Below are positions 43,591-54,275 of a DNA stretch of 64,000 nucleotides, in pieces; position 1 is the stretch's first letter; every line of letters begins with the position of its first letter. This DNA comes from Lepidostoma basale (lineage: Eukaryota; Arthropoda; Insecta; Trichoptera; Lepidostomatidae). The stretch is from the NCBI GenBank assembly GCA_022606425.2, contig JAHDVF020001034.1, positions 1,054,001 through 1,118,000 on the forward strand, in the 5' to 3' direction. The translations under genes were made by a program, and so were the position numbers. The notes under the pieces were generated by a model. That model had not been told where the DNA came from. It did not search any database and worked only from the letters and a program-made list of their open reading frames with translations.

Positions 43591-44205
43591 TATTTATTAA
43601 TATCAAACCAGACTGGCAGATCTCCATTTGCTCTGACACTAGGAGTGCTTTCTGTGTATAGCGACATAATTGCCGTGATCGGTTTTGTGCTAATTCCATA
43701 TTCAGACAAAATTTATTCCACCTAACATGAAACAGTTTAAACGAGTTAGATCGGTTTATATTAGAAACCAGAAAGTTGCAATAGTTTAATGAATCATAAA
43801 ATCCTCGCCGGGGTGAAACCATCAGTGCAGCAGTAATAGTTAAGAGGGCCATAATAAAAGAAGACGAGCAAAGAACACCAATTTATCGAATGAGAAGCGG
43901 TGCTGGTTCGGGTTCTATAAAAGAACAAACAGAGAGAGGGATGAGCTAACAAAGTTGTCCAATTAGCGGGGAGCCTTTACGGAATCTCTAATCGTTACAT
44001 CCGCACTGCGCGCTTTTAGTGTTACGGCCGCCACTTCTGCTCGCTTTTATTAGACGCCGGCCCCCTCGGCCGGCCGATCGTTCAAATCGTCAATCGTTTG
44101 TGTTCAGTCAAGAACATTCATAATAAAACAACGACGAAACAATTGAGAAGCTAAAATGCGAAAATAACTCAACATACAAATAATATATATTCATTTGAAT
44201 AAATA
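43591..44205. other. Non-coding; GC-rich 43960-44110
   Basis: A 97-codon minus frame (43852-43559) is partly repeat-derived. Nothing recognised in the GC-rich part. Confidence 0.3.
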
Positions 44206-44279
44206 GAATAACACTGTGTATTTTCGCAACACTTTATTTAAATAAAAAAATTGAGTGTTGTGAAAATACAAAGTGTTAT
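44206..44279. repeat. Inverted pair of H6 tails
   Basis: ataacactgtgtattttcgc and its inverse gtgaaaatacaaagtgttat are present. The sequence matches the H6 tails at 11175-11364; the ribozyme-like part is missing. Confidence 0.5.
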
Positions 44280-44376
44280 CCTTCTTCTTATTCGTCTGCT
44301 TATGGACCTTTGGACTGTTCCTGAAATCAGACTGGTCTCTCTTGGGAGGTTGACTCCCAACTATCTCTACATCTTG

Positions 44377-44780
44377 ACCTTTTTTTCTAGATGAAGCATT
44401 CGGACGCTGTCATTGAAATGGGGACACTCTGAAAGTGGAAAAGGGGTCAGAACGTATGAGGAAGTCTGTCGATGCCCACGAGCCTGGCGAAACCGGTCGC
44501 TGTCGAAATAAAGACAAAAGTTGATGTAGTTCCTTATCGAAATGAGATTTCAGAAAAATCCTCGGATTATCATGAAAATTATACACCGTTTAAAAAAATT
44601 AATTAAATAAAAATAGAGAAATTATTCGAAAACGCTCCGAAAGCTGGTACATGTTACCCGTTTCTTTAATATTCGTGTGTAATGATAAATATAACCTTTT
44701 TTTCAAGATGAAGCATTCGGACGCTGTCATTGAAATGGGGACACTCTGAAAGTGGAAAAGGGGTCAGAACGTATGAGGAA
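44377..44780. repeat. 87-bp direct repeats flanking a 230-bp H2-variant ribozyme-like element
   Basis: 44377-44463 and 44694-44780 are nearly identical (for example gaagcattcggacgctgtca, ggaaaaggggtcagaacgta). Between them, starting at 44464, is the H2 variant: CTGTCGA (44466-44472), stem GCCCA/CTGGC (one mismatch), GAAAC, GTC (44502-44504). It is either an insertion with an unusually long duplication or a 317-bp tandem duplication. Confidence 0.75.
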
Positions 44781-45110
44781 TGTTCCCGGCAAACGAGAGT
44801 AAAATGTCACGTGTGATTCGCTAGCCGCGTACTGCGACACGGGCCGGGGATGAGACTTTAAGAAAACAACGGCAAAAAAGTCCGCAAGGTGGAAAAATAG
44901 GTCACGTAAATCGAAAACTTTATACGGACGCTCAATTTATTCTAAAACCAATATAGTATTTCCTCTTAGTAAACCACGACGCCATTAGTAATACGTGATT
45001 AACCCTTCAATTTATGTTTTTATTTTTTATTGTAACAAAAACCAAAATTTTTAGTGATCTAATACAAAATATAATATAATATTTAAAAAAAACTATTTTT
45101 AAATTATATA
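44781..45110. other. Non-coding intronic sequence
   Basis: Nothing recognised. Confidence 0.3.
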
Positions 45111-45111
45111 T

Positions 45112-45370
45112 TTGTTATTTATTGTTTCTTGAACAATGATGTAATACTCCTTATTAAATAATTAATACGAATGATTACGTCAGTTTTCTAGTAGTTTTAT
45201 TATATTTTATGGGAATGACATGTTTCGCCCTTCTAAGGCATTATCAAATGTCTCCCTTCCAAGGTATTTGATAATGCCTTAGAAGGGCGAAACATATCAT
45301 TCCCATTAAATATAATAAAACTTCTAGAAAACTAACGTTTAACATTCATGTTAATTATATATTTGTTTAT
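45112..45370. ncRNA. Inverted pair of H5 ribozyme-like elements
   Basis: Minus copy 45217-45247: TTGATAA, T, 5-bp stem GCCTT/AGGGC (one G-U), GAAAC, ATGTC. Plus copy 45268-45298: same core and stem, GAAAC, ATATC. C3 and G8 of the usual core are replaced by U and A, keeping a pair. The flanks tctagtagttttattatatt and aatataataaaacttctaga are inverted, so the locus folds back. Confidence 0.55.
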
Positions 45371-46435
45371 TTATATACATAAATGGGTAAACATGTGTTT
45401 GTAGCAAATTTACTAGGAATGTAAATTTAATAATATTTCATAATACATTTTATTATTATAATACATACATAAGTGGCTGCAAAAGTGATTGAATAATATA
45501 GTAAAGCTAAATATGTCTACTGTACTACATGGCACGTGTTACAAGAAACTGTTTTTTTTTTCTTCTTTTTTTCTATTGTTTTGTGTTTATACCACTTTGT
45601 AAAATAATCAGTCTTCAATTGTTTTTTTTAACTAGCGCCACTAGCGTTGGCTGAGTACCCTAAGGTAGATGGGAATGTAGAGAGAAGCGTGTCAAATATT
45701 CTATACAAATATTAGTAGATTTTTCGGTTGGCACCTTGCTACACCATTAAATGAAGGATTAAAAGGACATTCAGTCAGACATTGTTGCCCTTAGAGGTCG
45801 GAATAAACATATTTTGAATTGCGTCACTCAATTTAAAGGAAATATTCTGAATTAGTAGTTAATACAGCAGTGGCACGAATACAGTGTGATCGCCCGGCGC
45901 CCTCGCATATATTTGTATACGGAATGATATAGACAAATAGGACTTGTCACGAGTAATTCCCTCGGAGGCCGGGGGCCGGGAGCCCAGGACGACAATGGTC
46001 CCGGGCATGCGAGCTTAATGTCTCAGCTACTTACACAAACAAGAACACTCAACTCCGCGCTCCTCGAGATCGAAGCTTCGACTGAGTGTAATAAATGTTT
46101 GATATTAGAAAATGTTGATTCTGAGAACCTTATTGCTTTAATGCACTTGAAAAAGGACGGGAAACGAAATAAAAATCGGAAAAATATACCTGTGGGACAC
46201 TTTTCAATATTTTATTTGAATGAGTATCGAATGCTTTATAACATTATTACATATTTATTGAACATAATCTATATCTTATATATTTAATAATAAAAGTAAA
46301 GTAGCTTGCATTTCGTGAACATTCTACAACATTTTATGCATTTTAGTTTACACAGCAAATAATGTTTACAATTGATGTTTTAAATTTTTCTTAGAAAGCA
46401 TTAGATATTTTACATATATAAATATTCATATATAA
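45371..46435. other. Non-coding; GC-rich 45880-46080
   Basis: An 89-codon frame (46018-46287) starts in the GC-rich part and runs into AT-rich sequence. No family recognised. Confidence 0.3.
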
Positions 46436-46570
46436 AAATTCGATTCCCGGCGAGGGCAGTGAAATTGTCACACTGTCTTTGGTCTGGTGTAGGATTTATG
46501 TGACAATTAAATGGCGATAGATTAGCTTCCTATCACTTGTCACGAGAATCACTATGATACTTACCAATAA
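46436..46570 (+). mobile_element. tRNA-derived SINE, 5'-truncated
   Basis: Begins at the B box (TTCGATTCCCGG), then cactgtctttggtctggtg, gtgacaattaaatggcgata, gattagc. Same family as 31811-31990. Confidence 0.8.
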
Positions 46571-46749
46571 TATACCCTTTACATCGATTTGGCTCAGGCT
46601 GTCATGATGTAAAGAGTGATTCAACAAAATAATAATAAAAATTAAAGACAAAAAATGTTCTATTTAACCACGGAATGGTAATTAGGAAACCAATTTGTTT
46701 CGCTTGTACCCACGCTTGATCAGGGCAATATAAAAAACTAAAGTCCTAA

Positions 46750-47095
46750 CTAACTAACTAACCATCATGTTGTCCCACCAAAGGAGTAGGCAGAAATAAT
46801 GGACTGCCACACTTTTCTTTCCTGACATACTTCCCTCGATTCCTCAACATTTATACATACATCGTGTCATGCAAGCACGTCCATTTCTCCGACTTCACAC
46901 GTGGTCGACATTCAATATTTGATTTATAAGATCGTGTCTATGTCTAGTTCCATTTAGATCGTTAACATAACTTTTTTAACATTATTTCTTTCCATGTGTC
47001 TAAACCATTTTAATGTTCTTTTAATTATTTCGTTCATAACTCACTTATACATTATCTATAATTCTTATATTAATATAACTATAACTCTTTAGCCG
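46750..47095 (-). mobile_element. LINE-A 3' fragment
   Basis: ctaactaactaactaacc tail on plus, reversed ORF end, decaying to the left part of the C-terminal domain near 47090. Confidence 0.8.
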
Positions 47096-47916
47096 CAATT
47101 ATAACAACATTCTGTGGTTAAAAAAAAGTTTTTCTTCCGTTTATTATATTTATAAATTGATGTTACTGACTTAATTTACGTATTTTATGAACACTTGTCA
47201 TAGCATTATTAAAGGATATTAAAAAATGTCATATTACTGGCATCTTAATCATAAACAATCAAGATTCGAAAAAAGCATATTAAAATTAATTAATTCGGAG
47301 GAATTCTGAAGTATTTTAAATCATTAAATGATTTTTAGTGTTAGTGAGGCAGTGTTCATAAAAAATATATTACAAATTCTGGAAAGAGCCTCGCTAACGC
47401 CAACATATTTGGGATCCTACGTTTTTTATCACTTAGTTTCATATCGATATTGTATTTTTGTTTACCGTTTTTGATGGATGTCTCATTTGTGTACAAGAAA
47501 AATAAATAAATTACAAAATAAGGTGTGTATTAACAAATTATTAGATTCGGGGATTCCCAGAGCAGAGCTTTAGTTCGATACAGCATGCAATATGAATCTC
47601 GCTCTCCGGGTCGCCACACAGAAGCCAGTACCTATCAAAGATCGTTAGTGAATCCTGAAAGCCCAGGGGGAAACCCAACGGGCCCCTTGTCAGTCCTGAG
47701 ATAATACATTTATATCCGCATGTAGGACCGCACTCTGTCAAATTTAAAACATTAGGGGATCGCGAATACACAAAGTGACGGAAAGGGGAATTCACGGCTA
47801 AAGGAGAAAATATACTCTAAACACTCGATGTACGGTATTGGGTACCCAGTGACGCGCGAGTTCAATCATGTCGCGACTGTGGCGCGGGCAAGAAAAGTGT
47901 ACATTTCTAAAAAAAA
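47096..47916. other. Non-coding; GC-rich 47550-47800
   Basis: An 84-codon minus frame (47795-47541) has no recognised domain. Confidence 0.3.
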
Positions 47917-48520
47917 CTTACTAACGACCACGTCGCGTCCCCGAAGGGGTAAGCAGAGAAAATAGACCCCAAAACTTTCTTTTTCTGACATACATTCTCA
48001 ACATTTAGCCTCACCTGGCCGACATTTAAAATTTGAATGATATGATTGTGTCACGTTTTCCACGGTCTTGTTCCGTTTACATCGTTAACATATCCTTTCT
48101 TTATCATGACGATTTTTTTTAAGAATTACTGTTCCACTTTTGAGTTTATTTTTCTCGACATGTTTCGAAATCTTTACACCTTCATCATCAGTAACGATAT
48201 AAAAATGTTTATGGATTCGTCATTATGGAATTCCATAGTGCTTTTCCAATAGTTTTCCCAAAATTTATTTATCATTATTTCTTCATTTATTCTTTCCAAA
48301 TTCGTTCGTGTCCAAACCATATTACTGACCCTTCCCTTTTTTTGTTCATACACTTTCATTCACACTGCATTCACTTCTTATATTTCTCATTTGACACTAT
48401 CATCGCAGATTTACCACATATTCATCGAAGAGGATTCATTTCTATTGCATTTATTCTACTTTCATCCCTTTTTGCCAGTTCCATGCTTCACTTATTTTTT
48501 TCGTACTCATTTTATATTAA
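47917..48520 (-). mobile_element. LINE-A copy interrupted by an H1 element
   Basis: The reversed ORF end begins near 47920 (cgtcgcgtccccgaaggggt) and runs to 48107. It resumes at 48276 and continues to the MRS/SSW region near 48480. The interruption is the H1 element at 48108-48267. Confidence 0.82.
48108..48267 (-). ncRNA. H1 hammerhead-like element inserted in LINE-A
   Basis: Minus strand motif 48191-48157: a perfect CTGATGA core, spacer T, stem GAAGG with TTTC (one G-U), GAAAC, ATGTC. ACATGT is self-complementary. The flanks are TTTATCAT on both sides (48100-48107, 48268-48275), an apparent 8-bp target duplication. The element is about 160 bp. Stem I is weak. Confidence 0.6.
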
Positions 48521-48930
48521 TCGATTTTTAATTCATAATAAAATATTTTACAGCTTATTACAATTATTTTATTTGTAGCTTTTGCCCTAAATCAATTTAA
48601 AATACACGTCAATTTAAATGGATACTCAGAGTTCAGCACCGTAAAGCGAGTGTTAAAAGATCCCTTGCAATTGCAACACAGAACTAGCAGTTTTGGATAT
48701 AATGATTGTGTAAAAAGACCTGCTTCGATTGCTGAGCATGCCACTGAAACTGAAATTTTGTCAATATAAATAACCTACCTCTTATCTTGTATCGTATTGT
48801 GTATTGTACGAGTATATTATATTTGAAGAGGACGGATTCTAGGAAATTGTTTGCAGGGGTTCGTGAATTGAAAGAATCCGATTATATGTTTGGGAGACGA
48901 TAAACACAAAAACATCATTCATATTTTAGG
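48521..48930. other. Non-coding intronic sequence
   Basis: Nothing recognised. Confidence 0.3.
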
Positions 48931-48931
48931 T

Positions 48932-49200
48932 ACATGTATTGTTATTTGCACAATGATGTAAAAGTCCATATTAAATTATGAATACAAGTGAAAACGTCTG
49001 TTTTCTGTCAGCACCTGTAAAACCACATCGCGAAAGCATCTGTCAGTTTGTTTTCAAAAAGTTTTATTATATTTCATAGGAATGATGTTTCGCTAAAGCA
49101 TTATCAAATGTCTTTGATATTGATTGATCAAATGTCATTTGATGATATCATAGCAAGGCGAAATAAGTCATTTTCATAAAATATTATAAAACTTCATGAA
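48932..49200. repeat. Inverted pair of H5 elements, decayed
   Basis: Minus arm near 49083-49110 (GAAAC, TTGATAA); plus arm TTTGATGATATCATAGCAAGG, CGAAATAAGTC (49138-49169). Flanks as at 45112-45370. Confidence 0.5.
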
Positions 49201-49374
49201 AACAAACTGAGAGATCCTTTCGAGGTGTGAAGAAAGGCTGGACATATCCTGGACAGCGAGAAGAACGAACTAGTCGATACTTGACCAGCTGGGAAGGTGT
49301 GCTCTAAGAGAGTGTTAATATATTTTTGTCCCCGGAGAGATCGGGAAAACATTAAAAAAAAACTAATAATGGGC

Positions 49375-49550
49375 AAAGTAGAGGGAAAGCGACCACAAGG
49401 ACGGCCACTGATTCGCTGGTCAGATCAAACTAGGGCACTGACTGGCCTCTCAATAGCTGGAGCATAGAGACTGACTGGTGATAGGAGCGCATGGCGAGCC
49501 ATGGTGCATAGTTTACGGGAAGGACCCGATTCTCAATTATGAGGCATGCG
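49375..49550 (+). mobile_element. LINE C-terminal fragment (LINE-C relative)
   Basis: Plus frame: GKVEGKRPQGRPLIRWSDQT, RALTGLSIAGA, then RSAWRAMVHSLREG and GMRLKK. A GRP--RW-D ending with an -AWRA-V- motif. Confidence 0.75.
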
Positions 49551-50199
49551 ACTAAAGAAAAATATACATTTTCATTGATATTAATGAAATATTTTATATG
49601 TGTATATATGTAGTTCAAACTCTTGAACTATACAAAAATATACGTAAAAAGCTTTTACAATAAAAGTTTAATACTTAAAATATAATTAGGAATGTAAGGC
49701 TCTCTAAAAAGTCAATATACACAAAATATGGTACGAGATTTCAAATGAGTCAAAGATGAAGTAGAAATAAGCGCCTACTAGATTTTTTTTAAATATAAAT
49801 CTCAAAGACCTTCAGCGGAAAAGTTTTGATGAAAACGCCGAAGAGAAATATTAAATTGCGAAATCCAATTTCGACAAGAAACAACGCGGGCTCAATAAAA
49901 CTAAAATTAAGTCGGAATCACTCAACCCAACTCCGGGACAACACCTGAACATCTTTGATATCAAATACAAAGTTACGCGGAGATGAGGATAATCTAAAGA
50001 AGATCAAACAATGAAATAAATGAAGAGGGAAGAACGATAATGGCAACAACATTTTTTGTAGAAATAATAATTTCGATAAACAAAATTACAAATACAAATT
50101 TTGTAACTCGATTTATTTATTTAATTTCAAAATGCCTAATTCTTCATTTTTCAATCGAACTTACTTCAAAGGGCAAAAACCTATAATCATTTAAGTACT
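49551..50199. other. Non-coding intronic sequence
   Basis: Nothing recognised. Confidence 0.3.
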
Positions 50200-50570
50200 C
50201 TATCTTCTTAGGGTATATGGAGATGGAATCGAAGCAAGAGCAGACACTGTCAGAACCAAACATCTCTTAAGAGTAGCAGAAATGAGAACATTGCGACCTC
50301 TTGTGGGGAGAACCCTTAGAGAAATGATACCCAATGAAGAAATTCGCAAATCCTCCAAAATTGAAGACATAGTGAGATGGAGTAGACAGAAAAGACGATT
50401 CTGGAAGGACCACATCGAGATCGTGATGCACGAGAGTCCAGAGGGCCGTCGACCACCAGGACGACCACCAAAGAGATGGAGAGAAGGCTGGTCGTCTTCA
50501 TCACAGGAAGAAAGTTGATATCCTGCATAAACAGATCGCAAGATCTACAATCAGAAGAAGAAGAAGAAAT
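50200..50570 (+). pseudogene. LINE-B C-terminal ORF end with GAA-rich tail
   Basis: Frames read GIEARADTVRTKHLLRVAEM, RTLRPLVGRTLREMIPNEEI, RKSSKIEDIVRWSRQKRRFW, KDHIEIVMHESPEG, RRPPGRPPKRWREGWSSSSQ, EES and stop. A short frameshift lies at the start (about 50260-50280). The tail is agaagaagaagaagaa (50554-50570). This is the best LINE-B copy here. Confidence 0.88.
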
Positions 50571-50639
50571 ACATTTATTGTTACTTTAACAATAAAACAT
50601 ATTTCCATAACAAATAATTTATATTTAATATGAAGAGAT

Positions 50640-50860
50640 GTTTATTTTTAGTAAGACACTTGATATGAATGGGTAAAGTGAAGGGACGTCGGGGAGTTGG
50701 TAGAAGGCAGCTGTCCTGACTGCGGAACATCAAAGAGTGGACAGGAATAACAAGAGTTTAGAACCTGTGCCAAGTGACGCAAGAACGAGATGCCTTTGCT
50801 GCAGTGATAGCTCACATTGGGGGGACCTGACACGGCACCGAAAGAAGAAGAAGACACATT
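50640..50860 (+). pseudogene. LINE-C 3' end with GAA-rich tail
   Basis: Reads GKVKGRRGVGRRQLS, stop, LRNIKEWTGI, then VTQERDAFAAVIAHIGGT and stop, followed by gaaagaagaagaaga. This is the true C-terminus of LINE-C. Confidence 0.85.
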
Positions 50861-51609
50861 AATCATATAATGACACAGGAAGGCGAATCATGTCATTCCC
50901 ATAAAACATATATTTTTAAAAATGTCTAGAACACGAATGACGTTTTCGTAAAAAAAATTAAATACAAATTAACTTATTACAAGTCATTATTGCTTTTCAA
51001 TTGTCTTTGATTGTACATATGCTATTGACTAATAGACATAATATATTTAAATGTATACTATTTTATACACAGTATGCGCGCATCGAATACACGGTATCTC
51101 CATAGTATTGTCAACAAACAAAAAAGTAAGCTTAGAACGGCGTTGTTACTAAATAATGAAATTAGCATGAATATTGTAGAGCGTACACTGTTCCGAAGGA
51201 TCCGTGTATCTGCGTCATGAAACAAATTTATTTTAAAAGACCGAATAAAGTATTCAGAACACGCGATGGTCATGACTTTAAGAGGAGAATCGATTGACGA
51301 GAGATGAAGATAGACCGTGCCGCCCCGTGTCCTGTGACCGGCTGGCCGCTAGCGAGGCGATCAGTGTCGTGTTCCGAGCACAATGGCCGCCCGTCTTTAT
51401 GGCCGTACGTTGGATCCCATTTCTTCCTCGGCGCTCGTGACCACATAAGCGTTGTTTGCGACCTCATTGAAGAATGCTAGCTCAGAATGATAAATCTGTT
51501 AAGCATTACGGCTTCAGAGGTAAGTAATGTGTCTCAATATAGACATAGTATAACATTGTATAGATTGTTCCGTGTTATTGATAAACGTTTGCGATTTTTA
51601 CGACTTATG
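50861..51609. other. Non-coding; GC-rich 51270-51460
   Basis: Nothing recognised. Confidence 0.3.
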
Positions 51610-52008
51610 ATAGAGTGAAAAAAGTTATGATAGAGTGTCGAATGAAAATATAAGATGTGAATGCGGTGCGAATGATGGTGTCATGAACAAAATAATGAAA
51701 GGATCATTATGATGATTTGGACATATGGAAAGAATGAATGAAGAAAGAATGGTAAAAAAATTATATGCTAATGATGTAAATGGAACCAGAAATAGAGGAA
51801 GACCGAGGAAAACGTGGCACGATCAAATTAATTTAAATATTGAATGTCGGCCATGTGAGGAGTCAGAGAAATCGACGCGCGTGCATGACACGATGTATGA
51901 ATGTTGAGGAAGCGAGAGAAACATGTCAGGAAAGAAAAGTGTGGCAGTCCATTCTTTCTGCCTACCCCCTCGGGGAGACGACGTGATGATTAGTTAGTTA
52001 GTTTTTTA
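51610..52008 (+). mobile_element. LINE-A 3' copy
   Basis: Closely related to 17600-18057 (YDRVSNENIRCECGANDGVM, MERMNEERMVKKLYANDVNG) with a small frameshift after DQIN. It ends cctcggggagacgacgtgat and gattagttagttag. Confidence 0.88.
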
Positions 52009-52024
52009 CAAAAAAGTTTTCCTA

Positions 52025-52150
52025 AAGATGATTTTCAAATCAAATCAGACATTACAAACATATTTAAAGTTTAAGGTCCCTATTTGAGAACATGTAAAAT
52101 ACCAGGAAATCATGATGGATGGTCCAAATTTAGAAAAACAAGATACTCTT
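52025..52150 (-). mobile_element. LINE-D 3' UTR fragment
   Basis: Shares caaatcaaatcag, cattacaaa, ataccaggaa and acaagatactttctaaa-type blocks with 26790-26960. A LINE-A copy follows directly. Confidence 0.65.
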
Positions 52151-52380
52151 TAAAATCAAGAGGAAGCCGAGGACGACCGAGGAAAACATGGCATGACCAA
52201 ATTAATCAATTACTAAAATGCGGGCACATTCGAAATCGGAATAATCGACGTGCATGCATGGTACGATGTATGAATATAGAGGAATCCCGAGAGGTATGCC
52301 AGGACAGAGCACTGTGGCGATCCATCCTCTCTGCCTACCCCTCCGGGGAAATGACGTGATGGTTAGTTAATTAGTTAATT
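52150..52380 (+). mobile_element. LINE-A 3' copy
   Basis: Frame: GSRGRPRKTWHDQINQLLKC, RRACMVRCMNIEESREVCQD, RALWRSILSAYPSGEMT, stop, then gatggttagttaattagtt. An uninterrupted C-terminal end, the cleanest in the window. Confidence 0.9.
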
Positions 52381-52529
52381 AACTATAATTATGCAACAAG
52401 GTGCGATATTATTGACGTAACTTTCCGTAAGAATGATAATAGCATCAAGAATATAACTTAATATTATAATATTTCTTCTATATTTGCTATCACTTTGTGT
52501 TGTGGATTCCAACTGAAATATTCTTTTGA

Positions 52530-52620
52530 AAATATTGTATTTCCACAACACTTTTTTGGACTTTTAACAAACATGTTTCGGGCCATAGGCGCCATTTCTC
52601 AGTGCAGAAATTTTAACAAT
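52530..52620 (-). repeat. H6 ribozyme-like element, left arm
   Basis: Minus 52602-52569: CTGAGAA, AT, GGCGCC..., GAAAC, ATGTT. Partner arm at 53050-53135. Confidence 0.5.
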
Positions 52621-52683
52621 ATCGATCCAATCGTTACTTACATACTAAATGAAGAAGGGGGGGGGGGGGAGTAAGGTCTAGAG

Positions 52684-52949
52684 CCTAGGTTCTCAAAGTG
52701 GGCGATAACGCCCCCTTGTGCGCGTTTGAGACTAGCAGATAAAAAAATATAGTCTAAAAATACAAAAAAAACACGCTAATCACGTAGGTTACTAATAAAG
52801 AAAATTAAACTTAAATATTGGTTTATTTTGTTATTTTATGTATTTTAATCATTTTCCCATATATCGAATAACTTTTATGGGAGGGGGGCGTTGAACGTTA
52901 ATTTTTCTTGTAAAGGGGGCGGTGGCTCAGAGAAGATTGGAAACCTGTG
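52684..52949. mobile_element. hAT-type MITE (second family)
   Basis: Perfect 8-bp duplication GTCTAGAG on both sides (52676-52683, 52950-52957). Ends CCTAGGTTCTCAAAG and, reversed, CACAGGTTTCCAATC. Related to 24364-24671, inverted relative to it. A poly-G run lies just left (52657-52669). Confidence 0.9.
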
Positions 52950-53049
52950 GTCTAGAGGTAGGGGTAATTGTTATTTAATAAGAACTTGACTCCACCCCTC
53001 TTAATTTAGTATAAGTAACGATTTAGTCTCATTATATTATTAAAATTTC

Positions 53050-53135
53050 TAAACTGAAGAAAGGCGCATGTGGCCCGAAACATGTTTGTGAAAAGTGCTA
53101 AAAAGTGTTATGAACATACAATATTTTCAAAAAAA
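53050..53135 (+). ncRNA. H6 ribozyme-like element, right arm
   Basis: CTGAAGA (53054-53060), short GG/CC-based stem, GAAAC (53077-53081), ATGTT. ACATGT is self-complementary; GTT is an allowed but weak cleavage triplet. Tail tgtgaaaagtgctaaaaagt. Confidence 0.45.
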
Positions 53136-53604
53136 ATTATTAAAACATACCATTTATTGAAGATTGTGATCCATAGTGGAAGATAAGGAGAATATTCTGA
53201 ATATATCAGAAACGATTAATCTATGATTAAAGAAAATATTTTTTAATACTGAAATTGCTGAATAAAATATGAATGAACTTTTTCCAAATATGTTTTCAGG
53301 CCTTTGACATTCTGCGCCAACAAATAATTTACAAAAGAACGAAATTGTGACAAAGTCAAATAAGGCCAATAAAAAAAGAATCCTGTACAAATTTCATCCG
53401 TAATTTTTTCAGTCTTAGAAAACTTTTATGGGGGTGAAAATGCGGTAGGTTTATTCAAATTACAAAAATAATTCAAATATAAACTAAATAGTTATGTTAA
53501 AAACAGCGTAAAGTAAAAAAAACGCTACTTAATGTTTGCAAAAGAAAATATAAAATCATTTAGTTTTTTAAAAAATCATAAAAATTCTTAAAAATTTATA
53601 AAAT
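53136..53604. other. Non-coding intronic sequence
   Basis: Nothing recognised. Confidence 0.3.
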
Positions 53605-53825
53605 TAGCTTAACTAACTAACCATCATACTATTTCCCAAGAGAAAACCGCTATACTCTTTTATCATGAACTAACTAAATAACCATCACGCCGTCTCTCCA
53701 GAGGGGTAGGCAGAAAGAATGGACCGCCACACTGTTCTGTCCTGACATACTTCTCTCGAATCCTCTACATTCATACATCTTGTCATGCACGCACGTCGAT
53801 TTCTCCGACTCGAGAGCAGAATGAA
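53605..53825 (-). mobile_element. LINE-A 3' ends, two in a row
   Basis: ttaactaactaaccatcata (first tail) then gaactaactaaataaccatc (second tail) and the reversed end reading RRACMTRCMNVEDSREVCQD, WRSILSAYPSGETA. Confidence 0.82.
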
Positions 53826-54275
53826 TACGGTGGAGATGAGATCCCTTAGACGAATGTGTAATAAAACGATGTACGACAAATCAGGATGAAATGAAGAGCG
53901 AAAGAGAGCATTATGCACCAAAATATGAAAGGATCACTACGTTGGTTTGTACATATGAAACGCATAGATGAATAAATAATGATTAAAAAAGTGTAGTGGA
54001 GTCGAGGAAGACCGAACGAAGTCATGACATGACCAAATTATTCAAATATTGAGGGCCGGTCATTTTAGAAGTCGGAAGAATCGACGCGATGGGAAGGAAC
54101 CTAGAGAGGTGTCACAGGATGGATTAGTGTGGGGTTCAATTATCTCTGCCTACCCTTTCGGAAACGGCGTGATAGTTTGTTGTTATATCAGGAAAATATA
54201 GTGCGGCTGTCCATTCACTCTGCCTACACCTCCGGAAAACGGCGTGATGGTTAGTTAGTTAGTCAGTTAGTTAAT
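53815..54275 (+). mobile_element. LINE-A copies, decayed, two tails
   Basis: A plus-strand copy (MRSLRRMCNKTMYDKSG-like, then RGRPNEVMT-like) ends ggaaacggcgtgatagtttg at about 54180. A second short end closes with acggcgtgatggttagttag at 54240-54275. It is head to head with the copy at 53605-53825. Confidence 0.75.
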
